Positions 30,935 through 40,300 of a DNA stretch of 64,000 nucleotides are shown here, piece after piece; position 1 is the stretch's first letter, and the number at the start of each line of letters is the position of its first letter. The position numbers and the translations under genes were made by a program. This DNA is from Phymatolithon calcareum (lineage: Eukaryota; Rhodophyta; Florideophyceae; Hapalidiales), in contig OZ345378.1 of the NCBI GenBank assembly GCA_977006965.1, forward strand, positions 2,170,001 to 2,234,000, given 5' to 3'. A model generated the notes under the pieces. It saw only the letters and a list, made by a program, of their open reading frames with translations, ran no database searches and was not told the origin of the DNA.

Positions 30935-32515
30935 TCAAGACCTCTTTCCGAAATAAGACATAATGCTCTTGTTTGGCTTCTTCGACTTGGTTGATTTTCG
31001 CTTCCCCTTCTTCTCCTCTTCCCCGCTATCTTCATTTTCGCCACTTTCCGCATCCTTTCCAGTTGCTTTAGAGGACTTATTCGGGGCCTTACCAAAAGAT
31101 TTCTTCGGCTTACTTGCATTCTTCTGAGTAGTCTTGCCTGTACCATCATTCGCAAGCGCTCCATTGCCGTTCTCGGTCTTCCTGGACATCTTATTATTAA
31201 CATTCTCGGCAGGGGGTGATAGTGATCCCCCGCTGTTCTCGCTCTCCTTCGGAGTTTTATCCTCAGGACGCTCGTTACCATCATCGTCCAAGTACTTAGT
31301 GACTCTGACCGTTCTGATGTACCCATCTGGGGTCTGTTCAGTTACTTCAGTCACAACGGGCTTGTACTTCTTCCTAGGAGGCTCATGTTTCCCCTCACTT
31401 TTGTCTTCAATATCGCGTTTTGCAGAGGATTTTCGTTTCTCCCCTTCGTCGTTGGTGGCTCCGCTTGAGCCAGGCGGCTTCAGAACCTTATTCGAAGGCT
31501 TCTCAACCGAAGACTTACATGGGCCAGGAGCAATTGTCTCTACATCTTCCAATTCATCGACGTCCACAACTTGCATATCAGCCGCTTTACGCTCCTCCTC
31601 AGCACGCTCTGCTTCAAGAGCCTCTGCTTCCATGGCCAATCTTTGCTGTGCAAGCTCATCATCTTCTTCATTATCCTCGTCAGAGTGCGATGATTTACTA
31701 TCATCGTCATCGCTGTCCTCCACAATACGTCTCCCTTTCTTCGAAGGAGCAGTCTTCGCGTTTGTCGGTTCAGACGACGGTCGTCTCTTCTTCAACAAAG
31801 AATCACCCAAGGTCCGATAGGCAGTCGACGTTGGTTTGGACCCATCCGCCGTCTTCGGACGGGCAAACGCAATGGCATTCTTGCCATTTTTCGAGCCTGG
31901 TCGAGAGAAGTTGACAGCTGAATTCCTCGCGCTCTCAAATTTTTTTCTTCGATCAGCTTCTCGCGCAGCAGCTTGCGCCTTCACTTTTGCCACAATCCCG
32001 GTGCTCTGCTTTTTCTTTGCAGCCTCTTTTCTCTCTTTCGACAACGCTTCCATTCGCTCACGCTGTCGTGCTGCAGTACCGCCGGCCGCCCATCCAGCAG
32101 TCTCCGACTGAATTCGATTCCACCGATTGTCTCGCAGTTCGTTAGCTTCCGCGGGGCTAGTTTTGACAATCTGCAGTTCGCGCATGCGATCTGTGACGAT
32201 CCAGGCCTGCGCATCGGCAGAATCAGGGAGAGCTGCGGGTGCAACGGCCCAAACTGAAACTGAACGGACGTCGCCCTCTATGGATGGCTGTGTGCCTTTC
32301 ACAAGAGCGATACGTCGTATGGATTCGCTCTCTGAGGTCACAGCCCATGTCGCAAGGAGCTTTTCCGCACGAACTTTGATGTAGTCCAGGAGACAACGCT
32401 GCGCCTCGACCGTTGAAATGGACAACTCTGACGAAAGAGTGCGATAAGATATCACGCGCTGCTCGCCTAGCACCAATCCGTCGAGCTTCGCATGGTGCTC
32501 GGCCTTCACCGTCAT
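30935..32515 (-). CDS. POLD3: DNA polymerase delta subunit 3 (POLD3/Pol32-like)
   Basis: 526-aa accessory subunit of DNA polymerase delta, which links the catalytic core to PCNA in lagging-strand synthesis and break-induced replication. The N-terminal 120 residues form the winged-helix domain binding the B-subunit (VISYRTLSSELSISTVEAQ, then CLLDYI). The rest is a long, charged, disordered tail with NLS-like blocks (PSKKGRRIVEDSDDDD). A conserved-looking segment TPDGYIRTVRVTKYLDDDG resembles the stretch before the C-terminus of other POLD3 proteins. The end KSIMSYFGKRS fits a PCNA-interacting PIP box (I..YF), with the usual Gln replaced. Start: first ATG (the frame extends five codons further to a TTG). 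An E2F-like site lies 100 bp upstream. Confidence 0.88.
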   Translation of the reverse strand: MTVKAEHHAKLDGLVLGEQRVISYRTLSSELSISTVEAQRCLLDYIKVRAEKLLATWAVTSESESIRRIALVKGTQPSIEGDVRSVSVWAVAPAALPDSADAQAWIVTDRMRELQIVKTSPAEANELRDNRWNRIQSETAGWAAGGTAARQRERMEALSKERKEAAKKKQSTGIVAKVKAQAAAREADRRKKFESARNSAVNFSRPGSKNGKNAIAFARPKTADGSKPTSTAYRTLGDSLLKKRRPSSEPTNAKTAPSKKGRRIVEDSDDDDSKSSHSDEDNEEDDELAQQRLAMEAEALEAERAEEERKAADMQVVDVDELEDVETIAPGPCKSSVEKPSNKVLKPPGSSGATNDEGEKRKSSAKRDIEDKSEGKHEPPRKKYKPVVTEVTEQTPDGYIRTVRVTKYLDDDGNERPEDKTPKESENSGGSLSPPAENVNNKMSRKTENGNGALANDGTGKTTQKNASKPKKSFGKAPNKSSKATGKDAESGENEDSGEEEKKGKRKSTKSKKPNKSIMSYFGKRS

Positions 32516-32614
32516 TGTAGAGTCAAACAACAGCGGCCTATTTTTGGTTCTGGAGGTGGCTTAGATGGGAGAAGATGTACAGTATGCCTTGATTTTCGGT
32601 TGCCCCATCTCTTC

Positions 32615-32627
32615 TTTTTGGCGGGAA
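32615..32627. promoter_or_regulatory. E2F-like site upstream of POLD3
   Basis: TTTTTGGCGGGAA matches the classical E2F/DP consensus TTSSCGSGAA. It lies 100 bp upstream of the POLD3 ATG. E2F control of S-phase replication genes is general in plants, animals and algae, so the position fits the gene. Confidence 0.6.
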
Positions 32628-32671
32628 GGCAACACCTGCTGAGAAGAAAGTCCGCTGAGGCAAAGCTGTCA

Positions 32672-32683
32672 TACTGTACAGTA
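32672..32683. repeat. TACTGTACAGTA palindrome (copy 2)
   Basis: Exact copy of the recurrent intergenic 12-mer, here 157 bp upstream of the POLD3 ATG. Confidence 0.9.
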
Positions 32684-33923
32684 TGTCAAAAACGTGTCAT
32701 ACGGTGCATGCCGTGCAGGCAGTAGTCGTATGAATTTACAGTAGAACTGCATTTGCACGCAGGCGCGTGTTTATGATACAAATCGCGTGGCTATGAAGGT
32801 GGCTTGGTTACCTAGAATTGCGTACAGACGCAATATCATCCCGCAAGAGGCTTTTGGCAGCCACATAATCAAGACTTGGTTTCACCCGCAGACAGGCGGA
32901 TATAACTTCATTGTGGACGACCTGCAAATCAAATCATTGACCGAAGGCACTGGCAACATTTGCAGAAAGGCTTCACGAAGGCCTGAAACTAAAACCAGCT
33001 CTCTGCAAAGGATCTTAGCGCACAACTCTTTCATGAAGAGCTTGATTCAGAAGTGCGAAGCGAGAGCATATTTCAGATGATCGTCAGTAGGCTATGGGGA
33101 TAATCCTTCAGACTACGTAGAATCTTTGCTTGTTCAGGTGGAGGTCACTTGAAGTGCAGACAGTTTCGTGCAGCTCCTGATCAGATGTCGGTTTCTCTTC
33201 CTGGTACCATCCCTTTGTACAACAGGTCGCAATATTCAGGAAAGTATCGGAAGCCGTTGAAGTTTCAGTTAGAAATTTGAGCGATGATACCCTCAGCCTT
33301 ACCTTTCTGTCGAAAGACTCCTGCAAGAACCGTGCTAAACTAAGAGACGGAGAAGTCAATTCTTCTGTTACCCCTCAAAAAAGCGGACGTCCGCGGGAAT
33401 ATCTTCTTTTTGCGCTGATTGGTGTTTGTCTGACGCCCCTCCCTTAAACAGCAATTTCTTTTCTCATTCTGTAGTCTACGTTACCGAAATCTGTATCCAC
33501 AATTTAGCAATTTAAAGGAGTCTCTCTCAAAGCGTTGGCGTCTTCACTAGCTGTTTTGTTCTCGAGATAAAATCGAGGGACTACAGCATTGATTCGATCC
33601 ATATTTCATTGGAGAGTCTCTCTCGCGGGCCCATTTTGTGCCTGGAATTCCACTTTTACTCCGGATTTGGTCCTCTTCTTCGCGCTTGTGCACATGCGTC
33701 CTATAGATGTGCTTGTGCGGAATGGGGACGTCAAAGGCCGCATAGGATTTTTCGCGGCCAGATTTGACAAGAAAAGCATCAGGGGAAGCAGGACATTCCC
33801 AGCGATAAATTCAATTCAATTTTCTTCGACAAACACGCTCATAACGTAGGTCGTGTTTATTCTTCCATGCGCCTTTTCGCACTGCTCGCCACCTGTTCAC
33901 AAAGAAATCTTTTAGCTGAGATG

Positions 33924-33960
33924 CGAATATTGGCGCCAATATTCGTTCATGACGTCATGA
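33924..33960. promoter_or_regulatory. Compound palindrome with E2F- and CRE-like cores
   Basis: 33924-33945 is a perfect 22-bp palindrome whose centre TTGGCGCCAA is a palindromic E2F-type core. One base later, 33947-33960 (TCATGACGTCATGA) is a perfect 14-bp palindrome containing TGACGTCA, the CRE bound by bZIP factors. The pair lies about 275 bp upstream of the SPX transporter ATG and about 1.4 kb upstream of POLD3, so it more probably serves the transporter. Confidence 0.6.
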
Positions 33961-34232
33961 CGTTATCCGCAGAGATTCACTCGCGGTGCTTCATTGGCCG
34001 ACGTCAGAATAAGATTTTGACCTCCCAATGCCAATTTTGTCATTTCTGCAATCGGCTCGTTGATCAATTTAAAATTTGAGAACTTCTACGTGGGATGTTG
34101 CCTGATGCTCCGCACATGCATAACGACATTCAACACTGGGAGCAAATGCCCTCAGAGTATTCGCATAGACGAGGTTCGCATGATGGAGCTCAAGAACTGA
34201 AGCACACTGTTCCGCTTGGAACGTTTTGAAAT

Positions 34233-36764
34233 ATGCGCTTCGGCGAAACGCTGCGTTACAACGCCAATACAGAATGGTGGGACCAGTACCTGAGATACAA
34301 TGCCCTAAAAAAGCGCATCAAAGTGCTGCGCGCTCTGCGTCGAAAAATTATAGCTCGTAATCCCGTCCGCGGCCAGGCCATCATCGGCTCCGACACGGGT
34401 CCCGAAAGCTCAGAAAGTGGCACACTGCCCCTTGAGGGACGGTCACCTGAGGCACAAGCTGAGTCATCTGAAGATGAAGCGCCTGCATCCATGCACAGGT
34501 CAGCATCCCGCGCTGTCCTTGCCAACCTGGAGCGCATGGCAGAAGCTGAAGCTCCTCCTAGGCTGACACTGTCCGCACGACCGAGGGCCGTAATTGGTGC
34601 TCTCACTCCAGACGCCGGCGCAGAAAGTGAAGAAGATGGCCAAGATTATCACCCGAATCTGACATTCGATGAGCTTGTCGCCCAATTTCAGAGCTTGGAG
34701 GATGAATTCGTGAAAGAGGTGGAGGCCGAAGTTTGCAAAATAGAAAGGTTTTACATGGAAATGAAGTATATGCTCCCGCAAGTGGGTGATAGAATCAAGC
34801 AGGATGCATTAACTCTACGTGCTGCATCACAGGCCCGTGTACGACAGTCGGGGGAGGCTGGCGAAACAAGTCCACTGTTGCCGTTCATAAGACCATTTGA
34901 TGCAGTAACGGCGTCTGCAAGCCTTCGCAATGACCTGGAATTGCAGTTCCGTGACATTCGTGATCTCCTGGTGTACTGCGACCTGAACAGTACCGGGCTT
35001 TCCAAGATTTTGAAGAAGCACGATAAGAATACTGGAACACGCAGGCGCCCCTTACTGGTGAGAAGATTCAAGGAAAACAATGAGTTTTACAACCCCGAAT
35101 TCATACATGCTTTGCAAGCCCAAACCGTGCGACTTTACGCTGATAACTTTACGGGTGGTGATGAGATTATTGCGAAGCGGCAACTGGAACAATGGGACAA
35201 GCGCTTGGTGACCTTTGGCAAAGATACAATGTGGAGGAGCATGCTGCGCATTGAACGAAAGGTCTCCGCCTTTCACATGAATGGGCAAGTGGCCCCGGGA
35301 ACCGCAACAAGCCCACATTTAGGAAGCGGACCAAAGTATCTCCCTCTCGCAGTGGCAATTGGTTCTTTTATAGTGTTGATGGCTTTTCCTGACTTGGTCC
35401 GCGCACTTCCGCCGAAGGCGTCTGTTGGAAAATATTCTCTGGCCACATTAGACACTGCGAATCGATGTGCCGCATTGCTTTCCATGGCAATTGTACTTTG
35501 GGCTACTGAGGCTTTACCGTTGTATGTAACTTCTTTAATTGTCATTCCTGCGTCGTCGGTACTGCAGCTCTATCTTGACAAACACGGCGACCCTATGTCT
35601 ACGGCAGGTGCCGCGACGGAGGTGTTTCACCACATGTCTTCCTCAACTATCATGCTTGTGATATGCGTGTATGCGTTGGGTGCGGCGTTATCGAAGTTTG
35701 GCATTGACAAAGCAGTTGCCATCAAAGTCATGTCACGAATCAAGGTAACAGAGGTGTTGGTGTTATCTGTCTTGGTTCTCAGTGTTGTGTTGTCCATGTT
35801 TGTGAGTAATGTGGCGGCCCCTGTGTTACTCATCTCGGTTCTACTTCCAGTGATACAAGACATGCCACCGAATGCACTGCCTTGTGTACGATGTATTCTC
35901 TTCAGTATTATGATCGGTAGCAACATTGGCGGTTTTGCGAGTCCTATTTCATCTCCTCAAAGTGCCGTTGCCCTAGGTCTCCTCACTGGGCGCTATCGGA
36001 TATCATTCCTGCAATGGCTTAATGCTTCTTTACCGCTTTGTTTAGTCATGGTTTTGATAACATTTGGCATGCTGATGTACATGTTCGAGCCACAAAAGCA
36101 CCGTCTGCCTCCAATCCACCGACAGGACGACAAATTCAACTGGCGGCATTATGTCATCATTGTGACTGTTGCTGTGACAGTGTTGCTCTGGGCGATTCAT
36201 CGGTTGTCAGAGGCGTTTGGGTCGGCTGGCATGGTGGCAGCAGTTCCTCTCGTAATATTTTTCGGTACAGGCATTCTGCGCAAGGAAGATTTCAACAACC
36301 TTCCGTGGGATGTAGTGTATCTCGTTGCCGGGGGTATTGTTCTAGGTTCTGCCGTGGAGTCCTCGCAGCTGCTGTCGATCATTGTGGAGCGGGTACTCTT
36401 TGTGCTTGGTGATGCGCATTTGTGGAGGAGCTACATGTTCTGGTGCTGTTTTCTGGCGGTCATTGCCAACGCTGTCTCGCACACCGTTTCGGCTATTATT
36501 GTGCTTCCCTTAATCTATGAGGTGGGACGAAAGCTTGGACATCCACAATTGCTAGTAATGGGCGGCACAATTGCCGCGTCATCAGCCATGGCGCTGCCAG
36601 TCAGTTCGTTTCCGAACATTTCAGTGGCGCAGGTGACGGACGAAGGTGGAGAACCGTACTTGACGAATGCAGATTTACTCCATGTGGGCATACCTGCGAC
36701 GATTGCTTGCACAATCGTAATTGTCACCGCCGGGTATTGGGTGATGATGATTCAAGGGTTTTAG
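34233..36764 (+). CDS. SPX-domain phosphate transporter, SLC13/DASS fold (Pho87/Pho90/Pho91-like)
   Basis: 843-aa membrane carrier. Residues 1 to about 335 form an SPX domain, the inositol-pyrophosphate sensor of phosphate status. It starts MRFGETLRYNANTEWWDQYL and includes the basic helix LSKILKKHDKNTGTRRR; an acidic, Ser-rich insertion (about 50-145) splits its N-terminal part. From about 368 to the end there are roughly eleven hydrophobic segments of the SLC13 anion-transporter fold, including SNVAAPVLLISVLLPVI and PVSSFPNISVAQVTDEGGE. This architecture is that of yeast low-affinity (Pho87/90) and vacuolar (Pho91) phosphate carriers. The membrane it serves (plasma or vacuolar) cannot be told. 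The start is the canonical SPX start, which begins with the conserved M-x-FG. Confidence 0.93.
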   Translation: MRFGETLRYNANTEWWDQYLRYNALKKRIKVLRALRRKIIARNPVRGQAIIGSDTGPESSESGTLPLEGRSPEAQAESSEDEAPASMHRSASRAVLANLERMAEAEAPPRLTLSARPRAVIGALTPDAGAESEEDGQDYHPNLTFDELVAQFQSLEDEFVKEVEAEVCKIERFYMEMKYMLPQVGDRIKQDALTLRAASQARVRQSGEAGETSPLLPFIRPFDAVTASASLRNDLELQFRDIRDLLVYCDLNSTGLSKILKKHDKNTGTRRRPLLVRRFKENNEFYNPEFIHALQAQTVRLYADNFTGGDEIIAKRQLEQWDKRLVTFGKDTMWRSMLRIERKVSAFHMNGQVAPGTATSPHLGSGPKYLPLAVAIGSFIVLMAFPDLVRALPPKASVGKYSLATLDTANRCAALLSMAIVLWATEALPLYVTSLIVIPASSVLQLYLDKHGDPMSTAGAATEVFHHMSSSTIMLVICVYALGAALSKFGIDKAVAIKVMSRIKVTEVLVLSVLVLSVVLSMFVSNVAAPVLLISVLLPVIQDMPPNALPCVRCILFSIMIGSNIGGFASPISSPQSAVALGLLTGRYRISFLQWLNASLPLCLVMVLITFGMLMYMFEPQKHRLPPIHRQDDKFNWRHYVIIVTVAVTVLLWAIHRLSEAFGSAGMVAAVPLVIFFGTGILRKEDFNNLPWDVVYLVAGGIVLGSAVESSQLLSIIVERVLFVLGDAHLWRSYMFWCCFLAVIANAVSHTVSAIIVLPLIYEVGRKLGHPQLLVMGGTIAASSAMALPVSSFPNISVAQVTDEGGEPYLTNADLLHVGIPATIACTIVIVTAGYWVMMIQGF

Positions 36765-37314
36765 TGTTTACCTTTTTGTTCATTCCCGTCGAACCATCCT
36801 CGTGACACTGTACCCGCTGGTACATGTTCTATTCTTCCAATTTGAGTGTAGGGAAGACGACCGAGGTCTGGTGCGCGCTTCAAGCTGATCAAACTGACAA
36901 GAAATACTTACATCAGCGGGGTCTGAAATTAACGAACAAATGATTCGTTAAGTTTGTGTGAAAACGCAAAATGTTAAGATAGCTCCAGATGTGCCAAATT
37001 TAAATCGCATTCTATGATACTGTACTGCGCTTCGCCGGGAAAGGATCAGATTCTCGACCGTTTGGGACACGTGTCTTGTAAAACGCGTAAAAATACTAAA
37101 AAATTGATGGGCACGTTGCGGCGTCGAATTACAACACGACTGGGCTTCTAAAATCAACTCGGCACGCCATTCGGCCCATTCTCCGCCTACAGCTACTCGC
37201 ATCGCGCACGGAACCAGCAACGAACAGTTCTTCGCTCCAGAGCATAACCCTGCGCCCTCCGCTGTGCTTCTCCATTTTCTTTTCGCGAGCGCCTAAGCGA
37301 CAACGTAATACTCC
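36765..37314. other. Spacer between SPX transporter and GYF gene
   Basis: 550 bp without a gene. A hairpin with 8-bp arms (TTAACGAA, 36929-36951) follows the transporter. The GYF promoter should lie in the second half; no TATA box is seen. Confidence 0.55.
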
Positions 37315-40300
37315 ATGGCCTCCAAAAGCGTCGACCACGGCGAAGTGAAGCTGGGGCCTGGCTGGATGTCCCTTGGCCGAAAGACCCGCAACGGTGCTCC
37401 ACCGTCGGTGTCCCCGTCTTCGTCTACCACGGTGCTTCCGCGCGTACGCTACACTAAAGCAGAGCTACTTGAGGTTTATGAGCCTGGCGCCCCGCCGGGA
37501 CTCCCACCGAACATGGCCCCCCACACCGGGATCACTTCGGTCGATGCACTTGTGCCTGTCAATATTGCTGCAGATGACGACCTGCAGGATATTTTGCATT
37601 CCAATGCACAATCTCCGGCTGGTCGAGTCAAACCGCGCGGGTCTCCTCCTCGATCGACGGCTACAGCCCTCTCGCGCAACCGATTTGCTCCTTCATCTCC
37701 GCCTCCTGCAAACGGCCGTTCTCGCATTGGCAGTGACAGCGTAGATCGACTTGCGACAGTTGACACAGTGAATAATCCGTCTGGAGTGCACAAGAATTCC
37801 GTTAGTACTGCTTTTTCTTCCGTTCCTTCCTCTTCTGTTCCTTCCTCTTCTGCTTCGCATACTGGCTCCACCACGTCATCCGCAATTGCTTCTGTGTCCA
37901 CCGCTTCCAGTGCTCCGTTGTCTTCATCTTCGCACGTCGATTCGTCTTCTCACGCCGGTGTCTCGACTGGAGGTGGAGGTGGCACTAAACGGCCTGGTCA
38001 GGTTTCATCGAGTCGCGACTTTTGGTCCGGTTCTGCTGTTCTTGCACCGGCCGAGCGCCCTCTTGGTGCAAGTACGAGCGAGCGACGACCACTGGCCCTG
38101 AAGCCCCGTTCTGGTTTAGGGGCGAATTCCGAGAATGGTGGTGGTGGTGGTGGTGGAATGAATGGAGCGTCGTCGTCAGAACAGTATGGTCGTTCGTCCC
38201 AGCAAGGACCTGGGCCGTATTGGTCGCGCGCTGCTCCTCGTGGTGCAGCTGACAGCAATTCGAATTGGCGAGGAGGACCTGGTGGTGGCAACTCCTCCAT
38301 GTCGAACATTGGAGGCGCTTCTGGAAACGATTCAGGCCCTGGAGGCTCGACAGCCACGGCAAGTGCCCCGACGAGCTCAAGCGTTGGCGGTGGGAGCAGT
38401 CACCTACACCCGTCACGGGGAGGGTTTGGCCGTGAAACCAGAGACACTTTTACGAGAAATAAGGAAGCCCTGAAGCCTACTAATACTCGCGATTTAAGTG
38501 CATTGGCGAAAGGCTCCAATCGCGAATTGTCAGGTACTAGCACCTCGCTGTCGTCCCATTTCGGCAATCGTGAGAGGGAAAGTCGCATGACGGCGCCAAC
38601 CGCACCCGCCGCGGAGAAGGTCCAGCAGAAAAATGCTGAGCCTGTATCAGATTCTCATGCAGTCTGGTTCTATAAAGATCCGAAGAATGAGACACAGGGG
38701 CCGTTCACTGGTGCGCAGATTATGCAGTGGCTCAAGGAACGTTTTTATGACGAGGAGTTATTAGTGAGTCGCACACGGGAAACGAACTACCGTCCATTGG
38801 CTATCGCTTTTGGCCTTCGAAAAGAAGATGCTGCGCCAGCACCGCCCCCTGGGTTTGTCTCCGGTTCTTCAAACGGCCCTGCTCCTCCACCTGCGGCGGT
38901 TTCGTCCAGTATCGCTCCCCGGGGGAGTGCTCGCACTGCCGGTGGGAATTCCAGTAGGACTGGTCGTGATGATCGTCGTGAGGAGAGACGTGATGACCGT
39001 AATCGTCGTGGTCAGAAGACAGTGGAGGAAATGGCGCATGAGGTCGAGATGATGCGATTGGAAGCTCGAAGCAAGCGGAAGGCAGCAGCTCCATCTGTTC
39101 CTGCTTCTGCAATCGATTCGGATGTTGAGACGGGTCGTCACTCCGCCGAAGAATCTACCAACCCGAATTCTTCAACTGGATCTCGTATGGTGTTCTCTGA
39201 TGAAGATATCACGTCAAGGACGAAGCCAGTGAAAGGACCTGCGCCTAATCCTACCTCTGGCTTTGGTCGTAATGATACCCTTGACGCACCTGGTACGTCT
39301 GATCGCAGCATGGGAGCATCCCCTTTGTCTGACTCCCCAGGCGGTCTCCCTTCGCGGTCTGCTGGTCCAGCACGCATTCCCAATGCACTTCATGAAAGTG
39401 ATCTTCTTTCCAAAATTAATGGGGCAGTGTCAGCATCGCCTGTTGCCCGAAGCCGCTTTGCGTCTATTATGTCTTCGTCTGCCGATGCAAAGAAAGACTC
39501 CGATTCCGCTGTTCCTGTGAGCATTTCACAGGCAACTGCTGCTGCTCCTCCGGGAGAGCATCGCCTTGGGTCTGCAGTACGTATGGATATTGCAGGGACA
39601 AGCGCTCAGCACTCAGATGCAAGCAAAGATCCTCGCGTTGCCCTCCCGTCATTACCTGGCGTTGTTGATGATACGGCAAGACTTCAGTATTCGCCGGACG
39701 TAGCCGTAGCACCGCCGTCACAGCTACCGAGCTCCACAGTGCAGCCTCAGCAGCATGAGAATCTGTCGCAGAATCAAGACTCTGAAGCATCTTGGGCCAC
39801 CGTGATGGGTGATCTCAAGCAGCAAAAGAACCCTCAGCCTTCCGTGAGTCAGATGCCGCGCATGGCAGTTGCCGCTTCGGAGCATGATCTGATGGCTCTG
39901 GACCCCGCCATTGCTCGTGCGTCGTTTAGCAGGCGACCCGCGCCTGCGCCTCCATCCAGTTCAACAATGTCAATTCCTTCATCTACACCTGCTCCCCAGC
40001 CATGGACGCACCCCGATGCGAAGGTGCAGAATATTGGTCCTCAGGATATTGCTGATTCCAATGGCCGCGTGCAAGGTATGTCCCATTCACAGGCGCCTTC
40101 GCAGTCCATGGATCAAGCTTATGCCAGGGCCAGAGCCCAGGCTCAGGCTAAAGCTCTCGCTGAAGCTCATGCCCAAGCTATGGCACGGCATGCTCAGGCA
40201 CAAGCACAAGCACAGGCCCAAGCCCGTGCTCAAGTACAGGCGCAGAGGCAAGCGCAAGCTCAAGCTCAAGCCGGGTCTCAGGCACAGGCACAAGACCCTG

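Larger units (their letters stand above)
32516..34232. other. Divergent spacer between POLD3 and SPX transporter
   Basis: 1.7 kb without a recognisable gene, containing the promoters of two diverging genes. It holds an E2F-like site (32615-32627), TACTGTACAGTA (32672-32683) and a compound palindrome with E2F- and CRE-like cores (33924-33960), all listed separately. Confidence 0.6.
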
